A stretch of 64,000 nucleotides of DNA. It comes from Haloplanus litoreus. Its GTDB lineage: Archaea; Halobacteriota; Halobacteria; Halobacteriales; Haloferacaceae. The translations under genes and the position numbers were made by a program. Positions 17,205 through 26,797 of this stretch are shown here, in pieces. The first letter of the stretch is position 1. Every line of letters begins with the position of its first letter. The DNA is taken from the NCBI RefSeq assembly GCF_042677945.1, contig NZ_JBHUDN010000001.1. One strand, written 5' to 3'. The notes beneath the pieces were generated by a model. That model had not been told where the DNA came from. It saw nothing but the letters and a program-made list of their open reading frames with translations, and did not search any database.

Positions 17205-17810
17205 TCACCCGAGTTCGACCCGACCGCCCGTCGCGGATCGGAGGCGGTCCCGGAGGGCGTCGGCCTCGGCGACGGGGACGCGCACGTCGAACGAGACGCG
17301 CTCCTCGTAGGCCGCCTCGAAGTCGACACCCTCGCTCTCCAGAATCCCGCGGACGGTGCCGGAGTCGTCGTAGTCGACGGTGACGGCCACACGCTCGTGG
17401 GGTCGTTCCTCCACCACGCCGGCGGCGTCGACGGCGTCACTCACGCCGCGGGCGTAGGCGCGCGCCAACCCTCCGACGCCGAGGTTGACGCCGCCGTAGT
17501 AGCGCGTCACCACCGCGACGACGTTCCGCAGGTCGCGCTGGACGAGGACGTTCAGCGCGGGTTTGCCCGCCGACCCCGTGGGTTCGCCGTCGTCGCTCGA
17601 CCACTCCCGGAGCATATCGCCCCCTTCGGCGGGCACGCGGTAGGCGGGGACGTTGTGGGTCGCGTCGGCGTAGGCCGCCCGCACCTCGTCGACGAACGCC
17701 TCCGCCTCCGCGACGGATTCCGCGGGCGCGACGTGGCCGACGAACTCCGATCCCTTCACTTCGAAGTCCGCCTGTGCGCGCGCTTCGACCGTCCGGTACG
17801 TCTCGCTCAT
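17205..17810 (-). CDS. IMPACT/YigZ-family protein
   Basis: A 201-residue protein with the two-domain IMPACT layout. The N-terminal UPF0029 domain shows the signature DDGEPTGSAGKPALNVL and the NVVAVVTRYYGGVNLGVGGLARAY block. The C-terminal part has the ferredoxin-like EF-G-domain fold (DUF1949-type). The family is linked to translation stress in eukaryotes; the bacterial and archaeal role is unclear. Its ATG shares one base with the stop of the upstream ACT gene, so the two are co-translated. Confidence 0.9.
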   Translation of the reverse strand: MSETYRTVEARAQADFEVKGSEFVGHVAPAESVAEAEAFVDEVRAAYADATHNVPAYRVPAEGGDMLREWSSDDGEPTGSAGKPALNVLVQRDLRNVVAVVTRYYGGVNLGVGGLARAYARGVSDAVDAAGVVEERPHERVAVTVDYDDSGTVRGILESEGVDFEAAYEERVSFDVRVPVAEADALRDRLRSATGGRVELG

Positions 17811-18310
17811 CAGAACTCGACCCGGCGGACGTACGGCAACTCGCGAATCTCGACCAGCAGGTCACCCGGGAGCGTCGCGTCGGTGATGACGTACAGTTTG
17901 GCGTCGTCGACGAACTCGGGGTCCTCGCTGATGACCTGTCGGATCGAGATGTCGCGGTCGGCGATGGCCGTCGTCACGTCGGCGACGATGCCCGATTCCG
18001 TCTCGTCGTCCACCCACACCGTCAGCACCGAGAGGTCGAGCACCGGCGCCAGATCCATCAGGCTGGGGATGGCCGTGATGTTCTGGAAGATCCGGCGGAG
18101 TTCCGGGTCTTCGAGGATGGCGTCGGTCGTCGAGTCGACCACCCGGCGGTCGACGCCGATTTCGCGAGCGATTCCCGTGTTGGGAATCTCGATCCCGCCG
18201 GAGACGACCCGTCCCTCGTCGTTGACGGAGAAGCCCCGTTCGAGGAGGAGCCGGATCACCTCCTGCTGGCTCGGACTCCCCTCGAATTTCTCCATGATCT
18301 CGTCGAACAT
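17810..18310 (-). CDS. ACT-domain regulator of amino-acid metabolism (COG2150 type)
   Basis: A 166-residue protein. The N-terminal half looks like a winged helix (QQEVIRLLLERGFSVNDEGR, GIAREIGVDRRVVDSTTDAI). The C-terminal half is an ACT ligand domain (VLTVWVDDETESGIVADVTTAIADRDIS). I associate the combination with COG2150, a predicted amino-acid-responsive regulator. Target and ligand are unknown. It is coupled to the IMPACT gene through a TGATG-type overlap. Confidence 0.85.
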   Translation of the reverse strand: MFDEIMEKFEGSPSQQEVIRLLLERGFSVNDEGRVVSGGIEIPNTGIAREIGVDRRVVDSTTDAILEDPELRRIFQNITAIPSLMDLAPVLDLSVLTVWVDDETESGIVADVTTAIADRDISIRQVISEDPEFVDDAKLYVITDATLPGDLLVEIRELPYVRRVEF

Positions 18311-18404
18311 GACGGAGCCTTCTCCGGCTGATCGCTTCGGTCTTGGGGTTCCACGGTCGCCGTCCCATCAGAACCGCACACCACCCCCATCCCTCCCCGT
18401 CACC

Positions 18405-18592
18405 GTGAGACACTCCGTCGTCTTCGCCGATCACGCCTTCGACGACCTCGGCGACGTGACCCTCACGCCCCGCGGTGCCTACGACGCCGCCGAGAGCGTC
18501 GTCGAACTGCGGCAGAAGGCGGCCAGGAACGTCCGGCAGACGGTCGTCGGCGGGGGCCGGACTACCTCCTGAACGACGCGGTGCTCGACTAA
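18405..18592 (+). pseudogene. Small ORF apparently broken by a 1-base frameshift
   Basis: From a GTG at 18405 the frame encodes a coding-looking segment (RHSVVFADHAFDDLGDVTLT...VELRQKAARNVRQTVVGG). It runs out of frame at a run of five G (18551-18555) and would stop at 18572. Reading one base differently after that run gives PDYLLNDAVLD and a TAA at 18592, a natural-looking end. A six-G run would restore a protein of about 62 residues. It is either a genuine frameshift or a sequencing/assembly error in the homopolymer. I do not recognise the family. Confidence 0.4.
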
Positions 18593-18837
18593 GCGGGATC
18601 CGGAACCCGGTCATGACCGGAGCGTGTCCCGTGACGGTCGGCCAGAACGACCCGATCTGAGCCCTCCAGCCGTCGGACCAGCCCCTCCTCGTCCAGATAG
18701 CGGATGGTCGCCAACACGGTCAGCAGTGGGAGCCGGAGCCGGTCGGCGATCCGATCCGGCGTGGCGTCCCCGACGCGTTGCAGGTACAGCACGACGAGCT
18801 TCGAGGTGTCGCTGTCGAGCGCTTCGAACGTCTGCAT
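18589..18837 (-). CDS. Small winged-helix DNA-binding protein
   Basis: An 82-residue protein. Residues 1-65 form a helix-turn-helix pattern (SKLVVLYLQRVGDATPDRIADRLRL, then TVLATIRYLDEEGLVRRL) with a beta wing (GSDRVVLADRHG). It is probably a small transcription regulator. The ATG at 18837 has the TATA-like box TTATTTG about 30 nt upstream. Its 3' end overlaps by 4 bp with the restored end of the convergent small ORF, which hints that both are real. Confidence 0.75.
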   Translation of the reverse strand: MQTFEALDSDTSKLVVLYLQRVGDATPDRIADRLRLPLLTVLATIRYLDEEGLVRRLEGSDRVVLADRHGTRSGHDRVPDPA

Positions 18838-18989
18838 GCCCGCCTCCTCTCCTCCCGCCGACAAATAACTAACGACGTGCGTCGAAAGAAGATACGACAA
18901 CAGTTGTGTCTTTTGGCGTATGCTTCCTTCGCGCCGGCCGTTTCCGTGTGTGTTCCGCGAGCGACCGGCACCGACGTCCACCGGGCCGA

Positions 18990-19574
18990 TCAGAGTTCGC
19001 CTTTCGTACTCGGCGTGTCCGACCGCCGGTCGTCGATCCGAGTGGCGTCGTCGAGGGTGCGTGCGAGCGCTTTGAACAGCGCTTCGACCTCGTGGTGGGC
19101 GTTCTCGCCCGCCACCTCGACGTGGAGCGTCAACCCCGCCTGCATCGCCAGTGATCGCGCGAAGTGCCGCGCCATGACGCTCGTGAACTCGCCGACCCGC
19201 TCCTCGGAGAACGCGCCGTCGAACCGGAACAGGGGACGGCCGCTCACGTCCACGACCACCGAGGCGACGGCCTCGTCGAGGGGGATACGGCGATCGGCGA
19301 ATCGCTGGATGCCGCGCTTGTCGCCGAGGGCCTCGGCGAACGCCGCCCCGAGGACGAGGGCGACGTCCTCGACGGTGTGGTGGTCGTCGATCTCCAGGTC
19401 GCCGTCGCAGTCGACCGTGAGGTCGAACAGGCCGTGTTTGGCGAACGATTCCAGCATGTGATCGAAGAAGCCGATGCCCGTGTCGACGCGGGCGTCGCCC
19501 TGGCCGTCCACGTCGAGCGTCAGGTCGATGGTCGTCTCCGCGGTTTCGCGGCGTCGGGCGGCGGTTCGGTCCAT
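18990..19574 (-). CDS. hisB: Imidazoleglycerol-phosphate dehydratase
   Basis: Catalyses the sixth step of histidine synthesis. The 194-residue protein shows both metal-binding histidine motifs (FFDHMLESFAKHG and EIDDHHTVEDVA; later ARHFARSLA and ENAHHEVEALFKALA). There is no N-terminal phosphatase domain, as expected in archaea. It lies 43 bp downstream of hisA on the same strand, so co-transcription is likely. Confidence 0.96.
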   Translation of the reverse strand: MDRTAARRRETAETTIDLTLDVDGQGDARVDTGIGFFDHMLESFAKHGLFDLTVDCDGDLEIDDHHTVEDVALVLGAAFAEALGDKRGIQRFADRRIPLDEAVASVVVDVSGRPLFRFDGAFSEERVGEFTSVMARHFARSLAMQAGLTLHVEVAGENAHHEVEALFKALARTLDDATRIDDRRSDTPSTKGEL

Positions 19575-19617
19575 ATCCGATCCTCTCGGGGCGCGCGTAA
19601 GTCGGTTGCGCCCGCGG

Positions 19618-20340
19618 CTACGCCTCCATCGCCGCTTCGAGGGTGAACGCCCCCTCGTACAGCGCCGTGCCGACGACGACGGCCGCGGCGCCCGCCGCCC
19701 GACACGCCCGCACGTCGTCGAGGGTTGCGACGCCGCCGCTGGCGATCACCGGCAACTCGACTGCCTCGGCCAGGCGTTCGATCCGCTCGGTGCGTACCCC
19801 CTCCAGTTTCCCCTCCACGTCGACGTCCGTATAGAGGATGGCGCCCGCGCCAAGATCCGCGTATCGCTTCGCGGCCTCGACGGGGTCTAGTCCCGTCCCC
19901 TCGGTCCATCCCGAGACGACCACCTCGTCGCCTTTGGCGTCGAGGCTCACCACCACGCTCTCCGGGTGGGTCTCGCTGATCTCCGCGACGATGTTCGGCC
20001 GCTCGACGGCGGCCGTCCCGAGGATCACCCGATCGACGCCCCGATCCAGCAGGTCGGTCGCGTCCGCGACGGTGCGGATGCCGCCGCCCAACTGAATCGG
20101 CACGTCCACCGCGTCGACGATGCGCTCGACCGCCGCCGCGTTCGCCCGTTCCCCCTCGAACGCGCCGTCGAGGTCGACGAGGTGGAGCGTCCGCGCGCCC
20201 GCCTCGACCCACCGGCGCGCCGCCTCGACGGGGTCGCCGTAGCGCTTCTCGGTGCCGCGCTCGCCCTGTACCAGTTGCACCACCTCGCCGTCCTGCATGT
20301 CGACGGCCGGAATCACCTCGAAGTCGGAGAACTGCGCCAT
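19618..20340 (-). CDS. hisA: ProFAR isomerase (HisA)
   Basis: A 240-residue TIM barrel that isomerises ProFAR to PRFAR. Catalytic Asp residues appear in IPAVDMQDGEVVQL and LYTDVDVEGKL. Phosphate-binding loops are QLGGGIRT and ASGGVAT. The ATG at 20340 opens the family N-terminus (MAQFSDFEVIPAVDM). A weak TATA-like ACTTTACC lies about 27 nt upstream. It is first in the hisA-hisB pair; hisI is 2.6 kb away on the same strand. Confidence 0.96.
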   Translation of the reverse strand: MAQFSDFEVIPAVDMQDGEVVQLVQGERGTEKRYGDPVEAARRWVEAGARTLHLVDLDGAFEGERANAAAVERIVDAVDVPIQLGGGIRTVADATDLLDRGVDRVILGTAAVERPNIVAEISETHPESVVVSLDAKGDEVVVSGWTEGTGLDPVEAAKRYADLGAGAILYTDVDVEGKLEGVRTERIERLAEAVELPVIASGGVATLDDVRACRAAGAAAVVVGTALYEGAFTLEAAMEA

Positions 20341-20454
20341 GTCGGGAGTGGACGGGGCGGCGGGGTAAAGTCGGCCCGGTCGGCGACACGACACCGTGGG
20401 TTGACTGCCGGCGAGCGGAACGGATTTGTGCCCCGCGCGACGACCACCTCCCGA

Positions 20455-21797
20455 ATGCAACTGTTCGGTTCGAGCGGCACGCGCGGAGTGGTCGGCGAGG
20501 AGTTCACCCCCGAACTCGTCCGCCGGGTCGCGGCCGCCGCGGCCGCCGTCTGGGACGCCGACCGGGTGGCCGTCGCCCGCGACACCCGTCTCTCGGGCGG
20601 GCCGCTCGCGGACGTCGCCGCCGGCACCCTCGCTGCCGCCGGTGCCGACGTGGACCGCCTGGGCGTGGTGCCGACGCCGGGCGTCGCCTACCACTGCGCG
20701 ACCGACTCCGTCCCCGCCGTCCACCTCACCGCCTCCCACAACCCGCCCGCGTACAACGGCATCAAACTCCTCGGCGCCGACGGCACCGAACTTTCCGTCG
20801 ACGCTTACGAACGCGTCGAGGACCGCGTCGACGCCGCCGACGCCCTCGCCGCGTGGGACGGCGTGGGGGAGTCACGGCGCGTCGACGGCGTGAACGCCGA
20901 CTACCGGGCGGACCTGTTCTCGGGGGTCGACCGCGAACTCGTCGCGGGTGCCGACCTCACCGTCGCCGTCGATCCCGGTCACGGCGCCGGCTCGCTCGTC
21001 TCGCCCGAGTTCTTCCGCGAACTCGGCTGTGACGTCCGCACCGTCAACGCCGATCCAGACGGGCACTTTCCGGGGCGCGACCCCGAACCCGTCGCCGAGA
21101 ACCTGAACGACCTCCGACGACTCGTTCGGACCGCCGACGCGGACGTCGGCGTCGCCCACGACGGCGACGCCGACCGGGCCATCTTCGTCGNNNNNNNNNN
21201 NNNNNNNNNNNNNNNNNNNNNNNNNNNNNNNNNNNNNNNNNNNACGACGTCGTCGGCACCGCCGTCAACGTCTCCCAGCGACTCGTCGACGTCGTCGCCG
21301 ACGCCGACGCCGAACTCGACTTGACGCCCATCGGCTCGACACACATCGTCACGCGGGTGCGCGAGCGCCGCCGGGCCGGCGACCGGGTCCCCATCGCCGG
21401 CGAGGGCAACGGCGGCGTCTTCTTCCCCGAGTATCGCCTCACCCGCGACGGCGCCTACGTCGCCGCGAAGTTCCTCGAACTGCTCGCCGGCGCGGACGCC
21501 ACGGTCAGCGAGGTCGTCGCTCCCTACACCGACTACCACTTCGTACGCGAGAACCTCACCTACGACGACGCGGCCGAACGCACGCGACTGCTCGACGCCG
21601 CCGAAGCCTACGCCCGCGAGGCCGACGCCGCCCTCGACACGACCGACGGCTATCGCCTCGACTACGGGGACGCGTGGGTGCTGGTCCGGCCGAGCGGCAC
21701 CGAACCGAAGATCCGTATCTACGCCGAGGCCGGCGACGCGGAGCGGGCGTCGACGCTCGCGCTCGACTTGCGCCGTCACCTCGACGCCGTGCGCTAG
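20455..21797 (+). CDS. glmM: Phosphoglucomutase/phosphoglucosamine mutase, interrupted by an assembly gap
   Basis: Alpha-D-phosphohexomutase of the archaeal GlmM/PGM group. The catalytic phosphoserine loop HLTASHNPPAYNG (Ser94), the Mg loop DGDADRAIF, the sugar-specificity loop GEGNGGVFFPE and the phosphate loop RPSGTEPKIRIY are all present. The gap 21191-21243 removes about 18 residues between the metal loop and the third domain. The frame before the gap (codon start 1 mod 3) does not match the frame after it (0 mod 3), so the N count is only an estimate. The true gene is presumably intact. Which hexose phosphate is used cannot be decided. It overlaps the next gene convergently by 4 bp. Confidence 0.88.
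21191..21243. other. Assembly gap (53 N) inside the mutase gene
   Basis: A run of N. The reading frames on its two sides disagree by one base, so the gap length is not exact. Confidence 0.98.
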
Positions 21798-22933
21798 GCG
21801 TTCGCCGTCGCCGACAGCGCCGTCTCGATCCGTTCGCGCTCGTCGCGGGCGGCCGTCAGGTCCGCCTCCACGGCGCCCCGTTCGAGCCGTTCCCGTTCCG
21901 TCTCGTCCAGTTCGTCTCGCGCGAGCGCCGTCTCCCGGAGGCGACCGTAGGCGACCCGCTCGGGCAGGTCGCGGAGGTGCCGGGCCGCCGCGACGGGCGC
22001 CTCGTCCGCGAAGCGTGCGACGACCGAGACGAGTTCGGACGCGCGGTACCGGAGTGTCTCCGCGTCCGGCGGCGGCCACGACACAACGAGGGGGTCGGCG
22101 TCGAGGCGCTCGAGGTAGGTCCGGTGAGTTCCCACCCGCGTCCGCAGGGCCGCGGGGGCGTCGACGTAGTGGGAGAGCTTCGAGTTCGAGTAGTCGGCGT
22201 ACTCCAGGAGCGTCGGAATCGACTCCTCGCCGGCGGGCTGGTTTTCGACGTACTCCCGGAGGTCCGGGGGTGCCTCCGGGAACGCGGCGAGTGGGTACGC
22301 CTGACTCGCCTCGACGACGCGGAACACCTCACGAGCGCTTGCCTCCCGCCGGAAGTCGGCCCAGGCTGCCCGGATCGCCTCGTTGTAGTCGGTGATCGGG
22401 TCGCGCAGCCGCTCGACCGGGGCGTCGAGGTCCGCCTCGCCGAGTCGCCGGAGTCGCTCCAGCGAGTCGATCCGTTCCTCCAGGGTACGGAGGCGCCGCC
22501 GGGCGTCACGCCGGGCCGCCTCGAACTCCTCGCTGGCGGCCGCTCGCTCCTCGAGCAGGGCGACCAGATCGGCCGCCGGTTCCAGTTTCTCGCGCGCCCG
22601 CTCGAAGTCGTCTTCGTCGAGGCGTCGCTGGTCGAGCAGGTCGTTCGCGTCCTCGAAGGCCTCCCGTGCCGGCAGGTCCTCGTCGAGGCCCTCCGTGAGT
22701 TCGACGAACGCCTCCTGGAACTCGACGAACGCGGCGAAGTCGCCGGTCCCGGTCGCCCGCCCCTCGTAGCGGTCGAGCAGGTCGGTCGCCTCGCGGTAGG
22801 CGTCCCGGACCGTCTCCAGGCGCGCCTCGCCCCGGTCCGCGACGGCCGCGCGGGCGTCGCGCAGGGTCTCGTGGGCCGTCCGAAGTGCCGCGGCAACGTC
22901 CGTCTCCGCCGCCCCGGCGTCACTCCCGCTCAT
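21794..22933 (-). CDS. Haloarchaeal coiled-coil protein of unknown function
   Basis: A 379-residue, very Glu/Arg/Ala-rich protein predicted to be almost all helix. It has long heptad-like stretches (ARLETVRDAYREATDLLDRYEG, then ARREARRR-type segments and RIDSLERLRRLGEADLD). A middle block, EYVENQPAGEESIPTLLEYA, looks folded and conserved. There is no membrane segment or enzyme motif. I believe it belongs to a haloarchaea-only DUF family but cannot name it securely. Its ATG overlaps the hisI stop by 4 bases, which suggests co-translation with hisI, though a role in histidine synthesis is not implied by the sequence. Confidence 0.75.
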   Translation of the reverse strand: MSGSDAGAAETDVAAALRTAHETLRDARAAVADRGEARLETVRDAYREATDLLDRYEGRATGTGDFAAFVEFQEAFVELTEGLDEDLPAREAFEDANDLLDQRRLDEDDFERAREKLEPAADLVALLEERAAASEEFEAARRDARRRLRTLEERIDSLERLRRLGEADLDAPVERLRDPITDYNEAIRAAWADFRREASAREVFRVVEASQAYPLAAFPEAPPDLREYVENQPAGEESIPTLLEYADYSNSKLSHYVDAPAALRTRVGTHRTYLERLDADPLVVSWPPPDAETLRYRASELVSVVARFADEAPVAAARHLRDLPERVAYGRLRETALARDELDETERERLERGAVEADLTAARDERERIETALSATANA

Positions 22934-23298
22934 TCGTCGTCGTACACGTCGTCCGGGTCGAACACCCGTTCGCCGACCGTCTCGCCCTCCACGGTCCGGT
23001 AGAAACAGGAGCGGTGGCCGGTGTGGCAGGCGCCGCCCTCCTGTTCCACCAGATAGAGCAAGGTGTCGGCGTCACAGTCCACTCGGATCTCCTCGACCCG
23101 CTGGACGTGCCCGCTCGTGGCGCCTTTCTCCCAGAGTTCGTCGCGACTCCGGGAGTAGTAGTGTGCCCGCCCCGTCTCGCGGGTGCGCTCGAGCGCGGCC
23201 GGCGAGACGTACGCCAGCATCAACACCTCGCCGGAGTCGGCGTCCTGTGCGACGGCCGGGACGAGGCCGTCGGCCCCGAAATCCACGTCGACGGTCAT
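22930..23298 (-). CDS. hisI: Phosphoribosyl-AMP cyclohydrolase
   Basis: Catalyses the third step of histidine synthesis. At 122 residues it is the stand-alone HisI form. Zinc and magnesium ligands are visible in DCDADTLLYLV and GGACHTGHRSCFYR. The usual MLAYVSPAALERT segment and SRSRDELWEKG motif are intact. The ATG at 23298 starts MTVDVDFGADG. The gene downstream overlaps its stop codon. Confidence 0.95.
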   Translation of the reverse strand: MTVDVDFGADGLVPAVAQDADSGEVLMLAYVSPAALERTRETGRAHYYSRSRDELWEKGATSGHVQRVEEIRVDCDADTLLYLVEQEGGACHTGHRSCFYRTVEGETVGERVFDPDDVYDDE

Positions 23299-23338
23299 GC
23301 TCGACTCTCCGTCCCTCCCCCCGATAGGTCTTGTGTCG

Positions 23339-24349
23339 CTACACCGCGCCGATGGCCCGCAGCAGGCCGAAGAGGAGGTCACCGTAGGTCAGGGCGATAC
23401 AGAGCCCGAGGAAGAGGGGGACGACGAACGGAATCCCGGGAGAGATCCACACCGAGTCCCGAGTCGTCACCACCGCCAGTCCCTCCCGGAGCGTCTCGGG
23501 CGCCGTCCCGTAGGCGCTCCCCTCGATTTCGTCGAGGAACCGTTCGGCGGCCCACGGATCGTCGAACTCGACGTCGGTGTCGGCGTCGGCGTCGGCGTCG
23601 GTGGCCACCGCGGCTTCGCCCGGCGCCGCCTCCCCTTCGACCGCCGACCCGTCGACCGCCCCGTCGGTCGGCTCGTTGGTCTCGCCCACGCTCGCCGGGT
23701 CGCGGTGCGCTGCCGGGGCCGCCCGGAGCGCCGCGAGACTCGTTCCCCGCCAGCGCAGGTACATCCGCAGGGCGTCGATGTCGAGGCCGTCCCGCGTGAA
23801 GCCATCCGTCGTCTCGAACAGGCGTCCGTGTTCGGCGGGCAGCGCGGACACGTCGGTTCGCCGCCCGAGGAACATGACGGGGGACTGATCGCCGCGGAGG
23901 CCGTTGCGGACGCCGAGGTAGACGGGGTACGCGAGCCCCACGAGGACGGCGTTCGTCAGGATGGTCATCGAGAAGACGCCGACGTTCGTGACCACCGCCG
24001 GGTAGGCGCCGGTCGAGAGGTAAAACACCGGGTAGGTGGGAAAGAGGACGGCGAGGGTCATCAGCGCCTTCGCGTCGGCGCCACCGAAGCCGCCGACCCA
24101 CCAGAGCCCGTAGGCGAGGGGGACGAGGACGAGAACGCTGATTCCCACGCGGACGAAAAAGAGGCGGTCGTCGACGCCGGCGACCGGCAGGTGAGAGAGT
24201 CCGTCCCACACGAGCGTCAGCAGGCCAACGGCAAAGAGCGGATACCAGAGCCGATTCGGGAGTCGGCGGGTGCGTACGTCGCGCCACGCCGCCCATCCGA
24301 GGGCCGGTACCGCGATCAGCCGCAACAGATCCGTCGTCGCCGCGAGCAT
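23339..24349 (-). CDS. A24-family prepilin peptidase
   Basis: Membrane aspartyl protease that trims class III signal peptides of archaellins and pilins (PibD/FlaK relatives). It has 336 residues. The two catalytic aspartates are in WRDVRTRRLPNRLW (Asp24) and in the GGFGGADAKALM motif near residue 95. Six hydrophobic segments occupy the N-terminal 185 residues and the last 30. A hydrophilic insert of about 110 residues (about 190-300) contains an Asp-Ala repeat encoded by a short tandem repeat near 23573-23602. The ATG at 24349 follows the family start. Confidence 0.9.
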   Translation of the reverse strand: MLAATTDLLRLIAVPALGWAAWRDVRTRRLPNRLWYPLFAVGLLTLVWDGLSHLPVAGVDDRLFFVRVGISVLVLVPLAYGLWWVGGFGGADAKALMTLAVLFPTYPVFYLSTGAYPAVVTNVGVFSMTILTNAVLVGLAYPVYLGVRNGLRGDQSPVMFLGRRTDVSALPAEHGRLFETTDGFTRDGLDIDALRMYLRWRGTSLAALRAAPAAHRDPASVGETNEPTDGAVDGSAVEGEAAPGEAAVATDADADADTDVEFDDPWAAERFLDEIEGSAYGTAPETLREGLAVVTTRDSVWISPGIPFVVPLFLGLCIALTYGDLLFGLLRAIGAV

Positions 24350-24460
24350 TGTCGAGTACCGAGGCGGGGAGGAATTAGGGTTTCCGGCTCGACGGCGCCC
24401 GGGCGCGAGGTGGCCGGAGCATCGACCCTTCGACAGGCCCCGATACACCGCGGCGTAGCC

Positions 24461-24652
24461 TCACCCGAGTGCGGCCTCGATCAGCCGCTCGTGTGCTCGA
24501 TAGTCATTGCTCCCCTTCGAGTGTGGTTGGCCGGGTGTGTCCCGGCGTACCGGCCGCTCGTGGAACGGGAGCGACGACTCGTACTGCCCCGGAAAAATTG
24601 CGGGTTCGAACGGAACGATCCGAGCGCCCGGAACCGCGCCGGACGGACCGGC
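24461..24652 (-). other. Open 63-codon stretch after the ferredoxin stop; possible gene remnant
   Basis: Most of the 303-base interval between the prepilin peptidase and ferredoxin genes is open in the ferredoxin reading frame, from just after its TAG to a TGA at 24461. The translation looks partly protein-like near the end (SLPFHERPVRR, then SNDYRAHERLIEAALG). There is no start codon or promoter, and third-position GC bias is weak. It is probably a decayed gene fragment or chance. Nothing else is visible in this interval. Confidence 0.2.
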
Positions 24653-25042
24653 CTAGATGACGCGGTTCTGGAGGTAGTCGAGGTGCTTCGCGTTGTAGAC
24701 GAGCTTCACCTCGTCGGCCGTCGGGCTACCGATGCAGGTCAGCCGGACGTCCTTCTCCTCGACTTCCTCGTCGGAGAGGATCTGCTGCATGTCCATGTCC
24801 AGATCGCCCTCCATGACGATGGCCGCGCAGTTCGCACAGGCGCCGGCACGGCACGAGAAGGGCCAGTCGTAGCCCTGGGCCTCGGCCGCTTCGAGGACGT
24901 ATTCGCCCTCGTTGACTTCGAGCGAGCCGTAGTCGACGTCGTCCAGACCGGCGTCGGCGGCCTTCTCGAAGAGGTCATCGTCGTCCATTTCCCAGCCGTG
25001 ATCGTCCAGTACTTCGTAATTGAGGTATTCTACCGTGGGCAT
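24653..25042 (-). CDS. fdx: Plant-type [2Fe-2S] ferredoxin, haloarchaeal form
   Basis: A 129-residue electron carrier serving 2-oxoacid:ferredoxin oxidoreductases and nitrite/nitrate systems in haloarchaea. An acidic N-terminal extension (about residues 14-40) is followed by the ferredoxin core with cluster ligands CRAGACANC and a fourth Cys in RLTCIGSP. The C-terminus YNAKHLDYLQNRVI is characteristic. Of two adjacent ATGs, the second (25042) gives the known N-terminus MPTVEYLNYE. A weak TATA (TCTAATG) lies about 30 nt upstream. Confidence 0.96.
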   Translation of the reverse strand: MPTVEYLNYEVLDDHGWEMDDDDLFEKAADAGLDDVDYGSLEVNEGEYVLEAAEAQGYDWPFSCRAGACANCAAIVMEGDLDMDMQQILSDEEVEEKDVRLTCIGSPTADEVKLVYNAKHLDYLQNRVI

Positions 25043-25216
25043 CAATCGAGTAGTTTCGCGGCCACCCCATTAGACTTTGCTGTTCGGCGAAGCCTTGTCG
25101 GCGTCAGCGCCGACGAACGTGTTCGTTTTCGCCGCCGCCACCGTCGTTCCCCGGACCGACGACGGGCGACGCACCTGAACGCACGGGACCGGGTCGGCAG
25201 CTCCGACGGGTCGTGA

Positions 25217-26641
<1,425 letters not shown>

Positions 26642-26797
26642 CGTTGCTAGGACTCGGGACGCCCCCGAATATAAAAACCGGCGGGGATCGACGGCCGCTT
26701 ATGCCCCGTCTGCAGGGCCGCTGTTGGCGGCTGTCGTCGTTCGAAGCTGGCCGCTACCGGGGCGACGACTACCGTTATCGGCGTACGGCCGGCAGTC

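Noticed and set aside
24585..24615. GGTTCGAA, similar to a tRNA T-loop, downstream of the ferredoxin gene.
   Set aside because: No matching acceptor, D or anticodon stems could be folded around it.
25097..25129. Hairpin GTCGGCG/CGCCGAC followed by a small hairpin and TTTT.
   Set aside because: The T-run is on the plus strand, but the genes on both sides are on the minus strand, so it cannot terminate them.
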